Below the pieces are notes generated by a model. That model was not told the DNA's origin and searched no databases. It saw only the letters and a list, made by a program, of their open reading frames with translations. This document shows positions 1 through 8,413 of a stretch of 64,000 nucleotides of DNA, piece after piece. Both the position numbers and the translations under genes were made by a program. Within the stretch, counting starts at the first letter, position 1, and each line of letters opens with the position of its first letter. This DNA is from DATLED01 sp963750255 (lineage in GTDB: Bacteria > Actinomycetota > Acidimicrobiia > Acidimicrobiales > CADCTF01): assembly GCA_963750255.1 (NCBI GenBank), contig CAVVPZ010000008.1, positions 372,001 to 436,000 on the forward strand. The letters are read 5' to 3'.

Positions 1-277
1 CGCCACTGGCGGGATCGTTGGCCGAGTCGTCGGGGTCGAAGTTCTGCTGGAGGTCGGCGATCACCTCGGCGGGCAGCCCGCGGGCGATGCCGAACACAGC
101 GTCGTCGACCCGGGCCATACCCCGTTCGGCCATCTCGAGCAGTTCGTTGCGGCGCTCCTCGTCGAGTCGGTCCCACCGCAGCCGCACCATGCGGGCCGCC
201 CCGGCCGCGATGCCGATGGCGCCCCGAAGGTTGTGGGCCACGAGGGACAGGGTGGCGTCGTCGAGGTCGTCGGCCAT
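1..277 (-). CDS. Histidine-kinase-like (DHp) protein, 3' end outside window
   Basis: The minus-strand frame is open from an ATG at 277 to the window edge (92 residues seen, C-terminus missing). The N-terminus contains SLVAHNLRGAIG with His15, followed by a long Arg/Glu-rich amphipathic helix and a second helix (LLEMAERGMARVDDAV). This looks like the H-box and two-helix dimerisation hairpin of a sensor histidine kinase or a phosphotransfer protein. The residue after the His is Asn rather than the usual Glu or Asp, so autophosphorylation is uncertain. No ATPase domain is visible within the window. It is divergent from the RNase HI gene, with 41 bases between the two starts. The function is tentative. 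Confidence 0.5.
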   Translation of the reverse strand, partial: MADDLDDATLSLVAHNLRGAIGIAAGAARMVRLRWDRLDEERRNELLEMAERGMARVDDAVFGIARGLPAEVIADLQQNFDPDDSANDPASG

Positions 278-318
278 CTTGGGAGCAGACTATGGGAGCG
301 GCGATAGCTTCGGCGATC

Positions 319-1332
319 ATGACGACGGTCTTCACTGACGGGGCTTGCTCGGGCAATCCCGGGCCGGGAGGGTGGGCCTGGGCCGTGCCCGACGGCCGTT
401 TCGCCAGCGGCGCCGAGGCTCGTTCGACCAACCAGCGCATGGAGATCTATGCCGTTCTCGACGCGGTCCGGACCATCGAGGGACCCATCGAGATCGTCAG
501 CGATTCGACCTACGTCGTGCACTGCTTTCGCGACCGATGGTGGGAGGGATGGCTTCGCCGCGGATGGGTCAATTCGGCCAAGAAGCCCGTGGCCAACCGA
601 GACTTGTGGGAGCCGCTGATCGATCTGTATCGACTCGATCCGCGGCGGTTGCGGTTCCGCTGGGTCAAAGGTCACAGCGGTGATCCGATGAACGATCTCG
701 TCGACAGGTTGGCCGTCGAGGCGGCCCTGACACAGACGCAACGGCAGGGCGACAGACCTCCCACCGAGGTCGGCCCGGCCGACGTTGTGCCCGCAGCGAA
801 GGCCGCTGCGCCGCCGCCCGTTGTTCCCGTCCCGGACGGTCGCCGAGTCGTGGTCATCGGCCACCGTCCCCCGGCACTCGGCGGCTACGACGACAACCTC
901 TTGACCGCCGAGTTACGCAGGCGGATCACCGAGGGCCTGGCGGCGAAGCGAGCGCTGCATCCGGACCTCATCGTCCTCACCGGGCTGGGCTTGGGCGCCG
1001 AGCAGATAGGCGCCGAGGCTGCCATGGCGGCCGATGTCCCGTTCGTGGCCGTACTCGCGTATCCCGATCCCGACCGTGTCTGGCCACCGGCGTCGGCCGA
1101 GCGGTACCGCACGCTGCTCGCCGCCGCCGATGACGTCGTCGTGATGCAGCGTGAGTCGCCGACCACGAAGCAGAAAGCCGGCGCCGCCCTGGCCCGGCGG
1201 GACGACTGGTTGTTCCGGGTGGCCGACGAGGCGGTGGCGGTTTGGGATGGCGAGGATCGTGCCGTCGGCCTCCTCGTTCGCTCTCTCCACGACCGGGTGG
1301 GCGAGGACGACGTCTGGGTGCTGGCGCCCTGA
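319..1332 (+). CDS. rnhA: RNase HI fused to a C-terminal SLOG (YpsA/DUF1273-like) domain
   Basis: The N-terminal ~135 residues are a complete type I ribonuclease H, which cleaves the RNA strand of RNA-DNA hybrids. The four carboxylates are present: Asp7 (FTDGACSGNPGPGGW), Glu42 (NQRMEIYAV), Asp62 (IVSDSTY) and Asp129 (NDLVDRLA), plus the GHSG loop at 118-121. An Ala/Pro-rich linker (about 138-173) leads to a ~160-residue Rossmann-like domain starting RRVVVIGHRPPALGGY, with the GLGLGAEQ and AVWDG elements of the YpsA/DUF1273 branch of the SLOG superfamily. Those proteins are proposed nucleotide binders. The ATG at 319 is chosen because the family begins just before the first catalytic Asp; an in-frame start at 292 would add nine residues. 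The RNase assignment is firm. The SLOG ligand is unknown. Confidence 0.88.
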   Translation: MTTVFTDGACSGNPGPGGWAWAVPDGRFASGAEARSTNQRMEIYAVLDAVRTIEGPIEIVSDSTYVVHCFRDRWWEGWLRRGWVNSAKKPVANRDLWEPLIDLYRLDPRRLRFRWVKGHSGDPMNDLVDRLAVEAALTQTQRQGDRPPTEVGPADVVPAAKAAAPPPVVPVPDGRRVVVIGHRPPALGGYDDNLLTAELRRRITEGLAAKRALHPDLIVLTGLGLGAEQIGAEAAMAADVPFVAVLAYPDPDRVWPPASAERYRTLLAAADDVVVMQRESPTTKQKAGAALARRDDWLFRVADEAVAVWDGEDRAVGLLVRSLHDRVGEDDVWVLAP

Positions 1333-3122
1333 GCAGCTACGTCGGCGTCGACTCGGGCGGCACGTTCACCGACGCGGTGGCCGACGACGGTCGGGTGAGC
1401 AAAGTGCTCTCGGACCGGGCCGACCCGTCGCGGGCGGTGGCCGACGCACTCGACTCGCTCGGTGGCGCCGCCGCGCTCCACCACGGAACGACGGTGGCCA
1501 CCAACGCCCTTCTCGAACGTCGCGGCGGACGCGTCGCGTTGGTGACGACGCGGGGGTTCGCCGACGTGATCGAGATCGGACGCCAGAACCGCCCGTCGCT
1601 CTACGACCCGTTCGCTGATCGGCCCGCGCCGTTGGTGCCACGGTCACTCCGCTTCGAGGTCGGCGGCCGTCTCGATGAGCGGGGAGTCGAGATCGAGCCC
1701 TTCGATCCGTCGTCGGTGCCGCTCATCCCCGACGACGTCGACGTCGTCGCCGTCTGTCTCCTTCACGCCGACCTCTCGTCGCGTCACGAGCGGGCCGTCG
1801 CCGAGGTGTTGCGGGCCCGCGGCTTCGACGTCACCTGTAGCTCTGAGGTCGCTCCCGAGTTCCGTGAGTTCGAACGCACTGTGACGACCGTGATCAACGC
1901 GTATCTACGGCCCCCGTGTCGCGACTACCTGGCCCGACTGACGCCGCTGGCCGACAAGGTCTCGGTCCTCACGTCGGCGGGCGGTCTCACCCCGGTCGCG
2001 GCGGCCGCCGACCGACCCGCCGGGTTGTTGTTGTCGGGGCCGGCCGGCGGCGTAGCCGCTGGCGCCGCAGCCGCCCTTGCCGCCGGGTTCGCCGACGCGG
2101 TGACCTTCGACATGGGCGGCACGAGTACCGACGTCTGCCTCGTGCTCGACGGCCGTCCGGCTCCGGCTGGCCTCCGCGACGTGGCCGGGTTTCCCGTGCG
2201 GCTTCCGTCGCTCGATGTCCACACCATTGGGGCTGGCGGCGGTTCGATCGCTCGCCTCGACGCCGGCGGGGCCTTGGTGGTCGGGCCCGACAGCGCCGGC
2301 GCCGATCCGGGTCCGGCCTGCTACGGACTCGGCGGCGTGGCGCCGACGGTGACCGACGCCGATCTCGTCGCCGGACGAATGGGTGCAGCGGTCTCGCTGC
2401 CAGGGATCGGCGACCTCGACTCCGGCACAGCCCGAGCAGCCCTGGACGGGGCCGGCGTCTCGGCCGAGGGCGTCATCGCCGTCGTCGACGAGTCGATGGT
2501 CCAGGCCGTTCGGTCCGTGACGGTCGAGCGCGGTGTTGACCCCCGCCACCTCGTTCTGGTCGCCTTCGGTGGTGCCGGACCGTTGCACGCGTGTGCCGTT
2601 GCTTCGGCGCTCGGGATGCGGGCCGTCGTCGTGCCCCCGAGGGCCGGAGTGCTCTCGGCGGTGGGCGTGCTCGGTGCCGGTCAGCAGGCCGATCTCGTCC
2701 GCACCCGATCGTCAGCCGACTCCCGCGGCCTCGAGGACGCTCTTGTCGACCTGGCCGTGCTGGCCAGCCGAGCGGTGGGCGGTGGGGCGACCGTCGATGT
2801 CAGCGTCGACTGCCGGTACGAGGGACAGAGCCACGAGTTGGCGGTCGCCGATCCCGCCGATTTCCCGGCCGAGCACGGGCGGCGGAACGGCTACCGGCGG
2901 GCGGACAGCGCCGTCGAGGTCGTTGCGCTCCGGGCCTCGGCCCGCTTGCCATGCGCCGTCGAGGTCGACGGCCTCCCTCCCGCGCCCGGCCGGAAACGCG
3001 AGGCGGCGACCGGTCCCGCGGCTCTGGCCGAAGACGATTGCACCGTGTGGGTGCCGGCCGGGTGGCGGGCCGATGTGCACGAGTCGGGCTCGTGGATCCT
3101 GCGACGGTCGACCGAGCCGTGA
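1329..3122 (+). CDS. hyuA: Hydantoinase/oxoprolinase subunit A
   Basis: ASKHA-fold ATPase subunit of the N-methylhydantoinase/5-oxoprolinase family, which couples ATP hydrolysis to opening of hydantoin or oxoproline rings. The N-terminus carries the phosphate loop SYVGVDSGGTFTDAV, followed by HHGTTVATNALLER, the second phosphate motif TFDMGGTSTDVCLV and the adenosine-side motif VAFGGAGPLHACA. About 597 residues, somewhat shorter than the usual ~680. The start is unclear: no ATG, GTG or TTG lies in frame between 1242 and the first conserved residues, and the closest candidate is a CTG at 1329 overlapping the rnhA TGA stop (CTGA). It is followed at once by subunit B. The substrate cannot be told from sequence. 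Confidence 0.85.
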   Translation: MSSYVGVDSGGTFTDAVADDGRVSKVLSDRADPSRAVADALDSLGGAAALHHGTTVATNALLERRGGRVALVTTRGFADVIEIGRQNRPSLYDPFADRPAPLVPRSLRFEVGGRLDERGVEIEPFDPSSVPLIPDDVDVVAVCLLHADLSSRHERAVAEVLRARGFDVTCSSEVAPEFREFERTVTTVINAYLRPPCRDYLARLTPLADKVSVLTSAGGLTPVAAAADRPAGLLLSGPAGGVAAGAAAALAAGFADAVTFDMGGTSTDVCLVLDGRPAPAGLRDVAGFPVRLPSLDVHTIGAGGGSIARLDAGGALVVGPDSAGADPGPACYGLGGVAPTVTDADLVAGRMGAAVSLPGIGDLDSGTARAALDGAGVSAEGVIAVVDESMVQAVRSVTVERGVDPRHLVLVAFGGAGPLHACAVASALGMRAVVVPPRAGVLSAVGVLGAGQQADLVRTRSSADSRGLEDALVDLAVLASRAVGGGATVDVSVDCRYEGQSHELAVADPADFPAEHGRRNGYRRADSAVEVVALRASARLPCAVEVDGLPPAPGRKREAATGPAALAEDDCTVWVPAGWRADVHESGSWILRRSTEP

Positions 3123-3124
3123 CC

Positions 3125-4657
3125 ATGGATCCAGCCGCACTCCAGGTGCTTGTCGCTCGTCTGACCGGCGTTGCAGTCGAGATGGGCGCCGTCCTGCGGC
3201 GAGCGGCGTTCAGCCCCAACATCAAGGAGCGAGCCGACGCTTCGGCTGCCCTGTTCACCGCGGCCGGCGACCTCCTCGTGCAGGCCGAGCACATCCCCGT
3301 CCACCTCGGCTCGATGCCGGCGTCGGTGCGGGCGGCGTTGGACGCCGTCGGTCTCGACGCGCTGCGGCCCGGCGATCAGATCATTTTGAACGACCCGTTC
3401 GACGGAGGGACGCACCTCAACGACATCACCCTCGTCGCCCCGTGCTTCGTCGGCGACGACATCGTTGGTTGGGCGGCCAACCGAGCCCATCACGCCGACG
3501 TGGGAGGAATGGTGCCCGGCTCCATCCCGCCCGAGGCGACAGAGATCCAGCAGGAGGGCCTTCGCATCCCACCCGTCGTCTTGAGCGACGCCGTGGTCGC
3601 GTTGTTGTGTGCGAACTCCCGCACCCCGGACGAGCGCCGGGGCGACCTCGACGCGCAGCGGGGAGCAAACCGTATCGGCGTCGCCCACCTCGCCGGTCTG
3701 GCGTCTGAACCGCTCGATGAGGTCCTGGCCTACGGCGAGCGCCGCATGCGGGCTGCACTGAGCGCCGCTCCTGACGGCATCTATCGATACGCCGACGTCC
3801 TCGACTCGAGCGGGCCGGCTCCGTGGCAGCGCGACTCCGTCGCCGTCCGGGTCGAAGTGACGATCGCCGGCGACGAGATTGCCTTCGATTTCACCGGCTC
3901 GGCCCAGCAGACGTCTGGCAACGTCAATGCCGTTCGGGCGGTGACCGAATCCTGCGTCGCATTCGCGCTCCGCTCAGCGGTCGATCCGACGATGCCGTCG
4001 AACGGCGGCGCCATGCGCCCAGTACGCATCGTCACCCCCGCCGGTTCCGTGGTAGCAGCCGAACCTCCCGCCGCCGTCGGCGCTGGCAACGTCGAGGTGA
4101 GCCAGCGCATCGCCGACGTCTGCCTCGGGGCACTCGCCCAAGCGATGCCCGACCAGGTCGGCGCCGCCTCGCAGGGGACCATGAACAACACGGTCATCGG
4201 CGGCCGAGGCTGGGTTTATTACGAGACGGTGGCCGGTGGTCAGGGTGGTCGGCCCGGCGGCAGGCCAGGCATGAGCGGCGTGCACACCGGGATGACCAAC
4301 ACGTCCAACACCCCCATCGAGGCCTTGGAGCGTGCGTTCCCGATGAGGGTGCTGCGTTACAAGCTGTGCCGTGGCAGCGGAGGATCTGGCCTCTCACCGG
4401 GGGGAGAGGGCATCGAGCGAGATCTGCTGATGTTGGAGGACGTCACCGTGTCGCTCATCACCGAACGACGCAATTCGCAGCCGTGGGGACTGGCAGGCGG
4501 TGAGCCAGGTGCAAGTGGAGAGAACTGGTTGCTGCCGCAAGGCGATGAGTCTCGAGCAGAGCGACTGCTCGACAAGTGCACGCTCCGTCTGCGACGTGGC
4601 GATGTCCTCCGAATGCTTACGCCGGGTGGTGGCGGGTGGGGAGTCGCGCCGAGCTGA
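3125..4657 (+). CDS. hyuB: Hydantoinase/oxoprolinase subunit B
   Basis: Hydantoinase B family protein of about 510 residues, the partner of HyuA in the cytoplasmic ATP-dependent hydantoinase or oxoprolinase complex. Family features include FSPNIKERADASAALF and QAEHIPVHLGSMP near the N-terminus, then GDQIILNDPFDGGTHLNDIT, NRAHHADVGG, DFTGSAQQTSGNVNAV and a Gly-rich C-terminus (RGSGGSGLSPGGEG). It begins at ATG 3125; a GTG at 3119 overlaps the hyuA stop as GTGA and is an equally possible coupled start. It ends five bases before the convergent PIN-domain gene. Substrate unknown. Confidence 0.88.
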   Translation: MDPAALQVLVARLTGVAVEMGAVLRRAAFSPNIKERADASAALFTAAGDLLVQAEHIPVHLGSMPASVRAALDAVGLDALRPGDQIILNDPFDGGTHLNDITLVAPCFVGDDIVGWAANRAHHADVGGMVPGSIPPEATEIQQEGLRIPPVVLSDAVVALLCANSRTPDERRGDLDAQRGANRIGVAHLAGLASEPLDEVLAYGERRMRAALSAAPDGIYRYADVLDSSGPAPWQRDSVAVRVEVTIAGDEIAFDFTGSAQQTSGNVNAVRAVTESCVAFALRSAVDPTMPSNGGAMRPVRIVTPAGSVVAAEPPAAVGAGNVEVSQRIADVCLGALAQAMPDQVGAASQGTMNNTVIGGRGWVYYETVAGGQGGRPGGRPGMSGVHTGMTNTSNTPIEALERAFPMRVLRYKLCRGSGGSGLSPGGEGIERDLLMLEDVTVSLITERRNSQPWGLAGGEPGASGENWLLPQGDESRAERLLDKCTLRLRRGDVLRMLTPGGGGWGVAPS

Positions 4658-4662
4658 CGAGC

Positions 4663-5046
4663 TCAGGAGGGCGCCACGACGGTGAGTCCGAGTTGGGCGC
4701 CGGCGGCCGCCATCCGCTCGTCATACGTGCAGACCCAAGCGAGATCGGCGCCGATCTCGATCGCCGTGGCGAGGTGGATGGCGTCGAGCGATTGGAGCTC
4801 CAGCGGCAACAGTGCACCGGCGGCTCGCAGAATGCGATCGTTGATTCGGATCACGTCGAGTCGCCGGAATACGTCGTCGCCGCGAGCGATCGCGGCAGGG
4901 CCGAACGGAAGAAGGGCGCGGGCCACCTCCGTTCGCGAGAGCGCGCTCGTGATCAATGGCCGCTTGCGGCGGAGATGGCGTCGTAGCGTTGTCGACTCCG
5001 GTTCTCGGACCGCCAGCTTCACGAGCGCCGACGAGTCCAGGTAGAT
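4663..5046 (-). CDS. PIN-domain (VapC-like) ribonuclease without a normal start codon
   Basis: The open frame encodes a full PIN domain of about 125 residues. The acidic residues expected for a VapC-type RNase are present: Asp in IYLDSSALVKL, Glu in LSRTEVARALL, Asp in QSLDAIHLATA and Asp in VCTYDERM. VapC toxins cleave tRNA or rRNA and are normally paired with a VapB antitoxin encoded just upstream. Here no ATG, GTG or TTG precedes the first catalytic Asp in frame; the nearest options are a CTG at 5040 or an internal GTG at 5022, which would lose that Asp. No antitoxin-like reading frame fits the ~140 bases before the monooxygenase start at 5190. It may be a decaying solo toxin, use a rare start, or carry a consensus error. 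Confidence 0.6.
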   Translation of the reverse strand: MYLDSSALVKLAVREPESTTLRRHLRRKRPLITSALSRTEVARALLPFGPAAIARGDDVFRRLDVIRINDRILRAAGALLPLELQSLDAIHLATAIEIGADLAWVCTYDERMAAAGAQLGLTVVAPS

Positions 5047-5189
5047 GGCTCGCGCAGCGCATCGTTGGTGTTGCTCTTCCGGTTGTTCGAACGCGTCGGT
5101 GTGGCCGAGGCGGCGGCCGCAAGGGCCACCGCAACGCGAGGGCGACGGGCGGGCCGCGCGAGACTGCCGGTCGACAAAAGGGGGGATTC

Positions 5190-6833
5190 GTGAGCACAGC
5201 GGACACGATGGAGGTCGACGCCGTCGTCGTCGGTGCCGGCGTTGCGGGCCTGTATGCGCTCCACCGGCTCCGGGGTCTCGGACTCGACGTCATCGGCATC
5301 GAAGCGGGCGCGGGCGTGGGCGGCACCTGGTTCTGGAATCGCTATCCCGGCTGCCGGTGTGACGTGCCCACCATCGAGTACTCCTACAGCTTCGACGAGG
5401 CCCTCGAGCAGGAGTGGTCGTTCAGCGAGGTGATGTCGGCGCAGCCTGAGATCGAGACCTATCTCAACCACGTCGCCGACCGGTTCGACCTGCGCCGGTC
5501 GTTCAGGTTCGAGACCCGCGTGGTATCTGCCACGTACCGCGAGGCCGAGGAACGCTGGGCCGTCGAGACCGACAAGGGCGAGCGGGTGCTCGCCCGCTGG
5601 TGCGTGATGGCGACCGGATCACTGTCGGCCCCGAACACCCCCCCGATCGTGGGAATCGAGTCGTTCGGCGGGCCCATCGTTCACACCGGGCTCTGGCCTC
5701 GTGAAGGCGTCGACGTGTCGGGCCTCCGCGTCGGCATCATCGGCACCGGGTCATCCGGCATGCAATCGATTCCGCATCTGGCCCGCGACGCCGCCCATCT
5801 CACGGTCTTCCAGCGCACGCCCAACTACTCGTTTCCCGGACAGGTGGCCCCGGTCGACGACGAGTTGCAGGCCTACGTGAAGAAGAACTACCGAGATCTG
5901 CGAGAGATGCAACGGCGATCCGGGGCCGGTATCTCGGGCATGGCCATGCCGACAGGTGATGGCACCGGTCGTGCGGTCGGCGCGGGTGCCTTCGGGTTGG
6001 CAGCCGGCGCCGCTGGCGGGGGCGGCGGAGCCGCGTCGTCGGCACCTCCCGATCGAGCTGCGATGGCTGCCGCCCTCGAGCGGATGGAGGAGGGCTTCGC
6101 CCGGATGATCCGCAAGCGCGTCCGCGATCCCGAGACGGCTGAGTCGCTGATCCCGAAGGACTACCGGATGGGATGCAAGCGGCTGGTGGTGGAGATCGAC
6201 TACTTCGAGACCTACAACCGCGACAACGTGACCCTGGTCGACCTCCGCAAGGGCGGGATCACGGAGATCACCCCGACCTCGGTGCGCACCGAACAGGGTG
6301 AGCACGAGATCGACCTACTCGTGCTGGCCACCGGGTTCGACGCCCTCACCGGGCCACTCACGCGAATCGACATCCGCGGGCGGGGCGGCCGCCTCCTGCG
6401 CGACGAGTGGAGCGACGGCCCCCAGGCGTACCTCGGCCTCATGGTGGCTGGGTTTCCCAACCTCTTCACGATCACCGGTCCGGGGAGCCCGAGCGTGCTG
6501 TCCAACATGGTCGTCTCGATCGAGCAGCACGTCGACTGGCTGGCCGACGCCATCGACCATCACCGGGCCGCCGGGGTCACGACCATGGAACCAGCGCCCG
6601 ACGCCCAAGCCGACTGGCTCGATCACGTGCAGGACGTTTCCGAGGGCACCCAGTACACGGCCGAGAGCTGCAACTCGTGGTACATCGGGGCCAACATTGT
6701 CGGCAAGAAGCGAGTGATCCTCCCCTACACGGGCGGGGTCGGCAAATACCGCGAGATCTGCGACGAGATCGCAGCCGACGGCTATCGAGGCTTCGTGCTG
6801 GCCGGCGCCGGAGCGCCCGACAGGATCAGCTGA
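5190..6833 (+). CDS. Baeyer-Villiger-type flavin monooxygenase
   Basis: Class B flavoprotein monooxygenase of 547 residues that probably converts ketones to esters or lactones using FAD, NADPH and O2. It has the FAD-binding VVVGAGVAG at 12-20, the second Rossmann motif VGIIGTGSSG at 181-190 for NADPH, and the Baeyer-Villiger fingerprint FxGxxxHxxxWP at 159-170 (FGGPIVHTGLWP). The early GGTWFWNRYPGCRCD is also typical. The GTG at 5190 is preceded by a strong AAAAGGGGGG ribosome-binding site. A Gly/Ala-rich stretch at about 246-288 has no counterpart I recognise in the family. Its stop overlaps the convergent MaoC gene by eight bases. Substrate unknown. Confidence 0.88.
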   Translation: MSTADTMEVDAVVVGAGVAGLYALHRLRGLGLDVIGIEAGAGVGGTWFWNRYPGCRCDVPTIEYSYSFDEALEQEWSFSEVMSAQPEIETYLNHVADRFDLRRSFRFETRVVSATYREAEERWAVETDKGERVLARWCVMATGSLSAPNTPPIVGIESFGGPIVHTGLWPREGVDVSGLRVGIIGTGSSGMQSIPHLARDAAHLTVFQRTPNYSFPGQVAPVDDELQAYVKKNYRDLREMQRRSGAGISGMAMPTGDGTGRAVGAGAFGLAAGAAGGGGGAASSAPPDRAAMAAALERMEEGFARMIRKRVRDPETAESLIPKDYRMGCKRLVVEIDYFETYNRDNVTLVDLRKGGITEITPTSVRTEQGEHEIDLLVLATGFDALTGPLTRIDIRGRGGRLLRDEWSDGPQAYLGLMVAGFPNLFTITGPGSPSVLSNMVVSIEQHVDWLADAIDHHRAAGVTTMEPAPDAQADWLDHVQDVSEGTQYTAESCNSWYIGANIVGKKRVILPYTGGVGKYREICDEIAADGYRGFVLAGAGAPDRIS

Positions 6834-7320
6834 AGACGAGCCGGGTGATCCAGTCGGCGACAAGGGCGGGCTTGTCCTCACCGTCGATTTCGACCGTGAT
6901 CGTGCGCGTGACGTTGATGGCGTTGCCCTTGAGTTCGACAGCCTTGGTCACGCCGCTGGCCCGCACGCGAGCACCGCTCTTGACCGGGTTGACGAAGCGG
7001 ACCTTGTCGAAGCCGTAGTTGACGCCCATCATCATTCCCTCCATGCGGACGGCGGGCCGTTCGGCGCCGCCCTCGGGCCGCATCGAACCGATGAGGTGGG
7101 TGAGCAACGACAACGTGAGGAATCCGTGGGCGATGGTCGTGCCCCACGGCGACATCGACGCCGCGCGCTCGGGATCGACGTGGATGAACTGGTGGTCGTG
7201 GGTGGCGTCGGCGAAGGTGTTGATGAGGTCTTGGGTGACCTCGAACCACTCGCCGGTCCCCTCCGACTGGCCCTCGGTCGCCTTCATGCCCTCGTATGCC
7301 TGCTCGGCGTTCGTCGTCAT
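6826..7320 (-). CDS. MaoC-like hot-dog dehydratase/enoyl-CoA hydratase
   Basis: Single hot-dog-fold protein of 164 residues, the size of NodN/MaoC-type (R)-specific enoyl-CoA hydratases. The hydratase motif is clear: FADATHDHQFIHVDPERA with the catalytic Asp and His, followed by SPWGTTIAHGFLTLSLL. It likely hydrates a trans-2-enoyl-CoA thioester in the cytoplasm. The ATG at 7320 lies immediately downstream of the CDF exporter gene on the same strand; in the presumed original frame of that gene its stop would overlap this ATG as ATGA. Its 3' end overlaps the monooxygenase gene by eight bases. Confidence 0.86.
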   Translation of the reverse strand: MTTNAEQAYEGMKATEGQSEGTGEWFEVTQDLINTFADATHDHQFIHVDPERAASMSPWGTTIAHGFLTLSLLTHLIGSMRPEGGAERPAVRMEGMMMGVNYGFDKVRFVNPVKSGARVRASGVTKAVELKGNAINVTRTITVEIDGEDKPALVADWITRLVFS

Positions 7321-7329
7321 GCCTTCTTC

Positions 7330-8373
7330 CTAGTCGCATCGTCGCGGTGGTGGGCGGTGTCCGGGTGTTGTTCGGCGCCGTCGTGTCCGCACGGGTCGGG
7401 GTGGATGGTCGCGTTCGCGAAGTCGTGGCATGTGGTGCAACAACTCGTGACGGGCGACGTCGGTGATCCGGTGCGCCTCGGCGAGGGAGTGATCCATGTC
7501 GATCACCACGTCGGCCTCGGCGTGGAGGGTGTGGCCGATCCATCGCAGCCGGACGGCGCCGACCGACTGCACGCCCGGGACTTCGGCGAGGACGCCCTCG
7601 GCCCGATCGACCAGCGCTGGATCGACTGCGTCCATCAGGCGATGGAGAACCTCTCGCGCCGCCCCGCGGAGCACGACGAGGATGGCCACGGTGATGAGGA
7701 GTCCGACGATTGGGTCGGCCCGATCAAAACCGAGCCCGACCCCGACGGCGCCGACGACGACCGCCAGTGAGGTGAAGCCATCGGTACGGGCGTGCAACCC
7801 GTCGGCCACCAGGGCGGCCGACCCGATCCGACGACCGACGCGGATGCGGTATTGCGCGACCCATTCGTTTCCGAGGAAGCCGACGACCCCGGCGGCGCCG
7901 ACAGTCAACACATGTTGCACCGGTCTGGGTTCGAAGAGGCGCATCACGCTCTCGTAGCCGGCGAACAGCGCTGACACCGCGATGGCGAGCACGACGGCCA
8001 CCCCGGCCAAGTCCTCGGCTCGGCCGTAGCCGTAGGTGTAGCGCCGATTGGGCGGGCGGCGCCCGAGGAGAAACGCCATGCCCAGTGGCACGGCGGTGAG
8101 CGCATCGGCCAGGTTGTGGAACGTGTCGCCCAGCAGGGCCACAGAGCCGGTGACGACGACGAGGACCCCTTGGACCAGGGCGGTGACGGCCAAGACCACC
8201 AGTGAGACCCCGAGCGCCCGCATGCCGTCGCGGCTGGCCTCGAGCTCTTCGTCGACGTGATCGGCGGCGTCGTGGGAGTGGGGAGCAACCAGTTCGCGCA
8301 GCCGGCCGACAATGCCCGAACGGCCTTCGTGGTCGTGGCTGTGGTCGTGGTGATCAGGGTCGTGGTCGTCCAC
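7330..8373 (-). CDS. Cation diffusion facilitator (Zn/Co/Cd exporter), C-terminus frameshifted
   Basis: CDF-family inner-membrane antiporter that exports divalent metals such as Zn2+ in exchange for protons. It opens with a His/Asp-rich metal-binding tail (MDDHDPDHHDHSHDHEG), followed by about six membrane helices and a cytoplasmic domain. The metal-site motifs are HNLAD in helix 2 and HARTD in helix 5. The last ~35 residues (from about 7421 down to 7330) are Arg/Pro-rich and unlike a CDF tail. Dropping one base of the AA at 7420-7421 restores ANATIHPDPCGHDG and further His residues, and moves the stop to 7317, overlapping the MaoC start. I take the present C-terminus as a one-base insertion artefact or mutation. 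Confidence 0.85.
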   Translation of the reverse strand: MDDHDPDHHDHSHDHEGRSGIVGRLRELVAPHSHDAADHVDEELEASRDGMRALGVSLVVLAVTALVQGVLVVVTGSVALLGDTFHNLADALTAVPLGMAFLLGRRPPNRRYTYGYGRAEDLAGVAVVLAIAVSALFAGYESVMRLFEPRPVQHVLTVGAAGVVGFLGNEWVAQYRIRVGRRIGSAALVADGLHARTDGFTSLAVVVGAVGVGLGFDRADPIVGLLITVAILVVLRGAAREVLHRLMDAVDPALVDRAEGVLAEVPGVQSVGAVRLRWIGHTLHAEADVVIDMDHSLAEAHRITDVARHELLHHMPRLRERDHPPRPVRTRRRRTTPGHRPPPRRCD

Positions 8374-8413
8374 GCCGTCGTTCTACCCCGCCAGCGGGTG
8401 GCAGCCTGGCGCC

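Noticed and set aside
5019..5190. VapB antitoxin in the gap before the monooxygenase
   Set aside because: None of the three minus frames gives a start plus an AbrB-, RHH- or Phd-like sequence.
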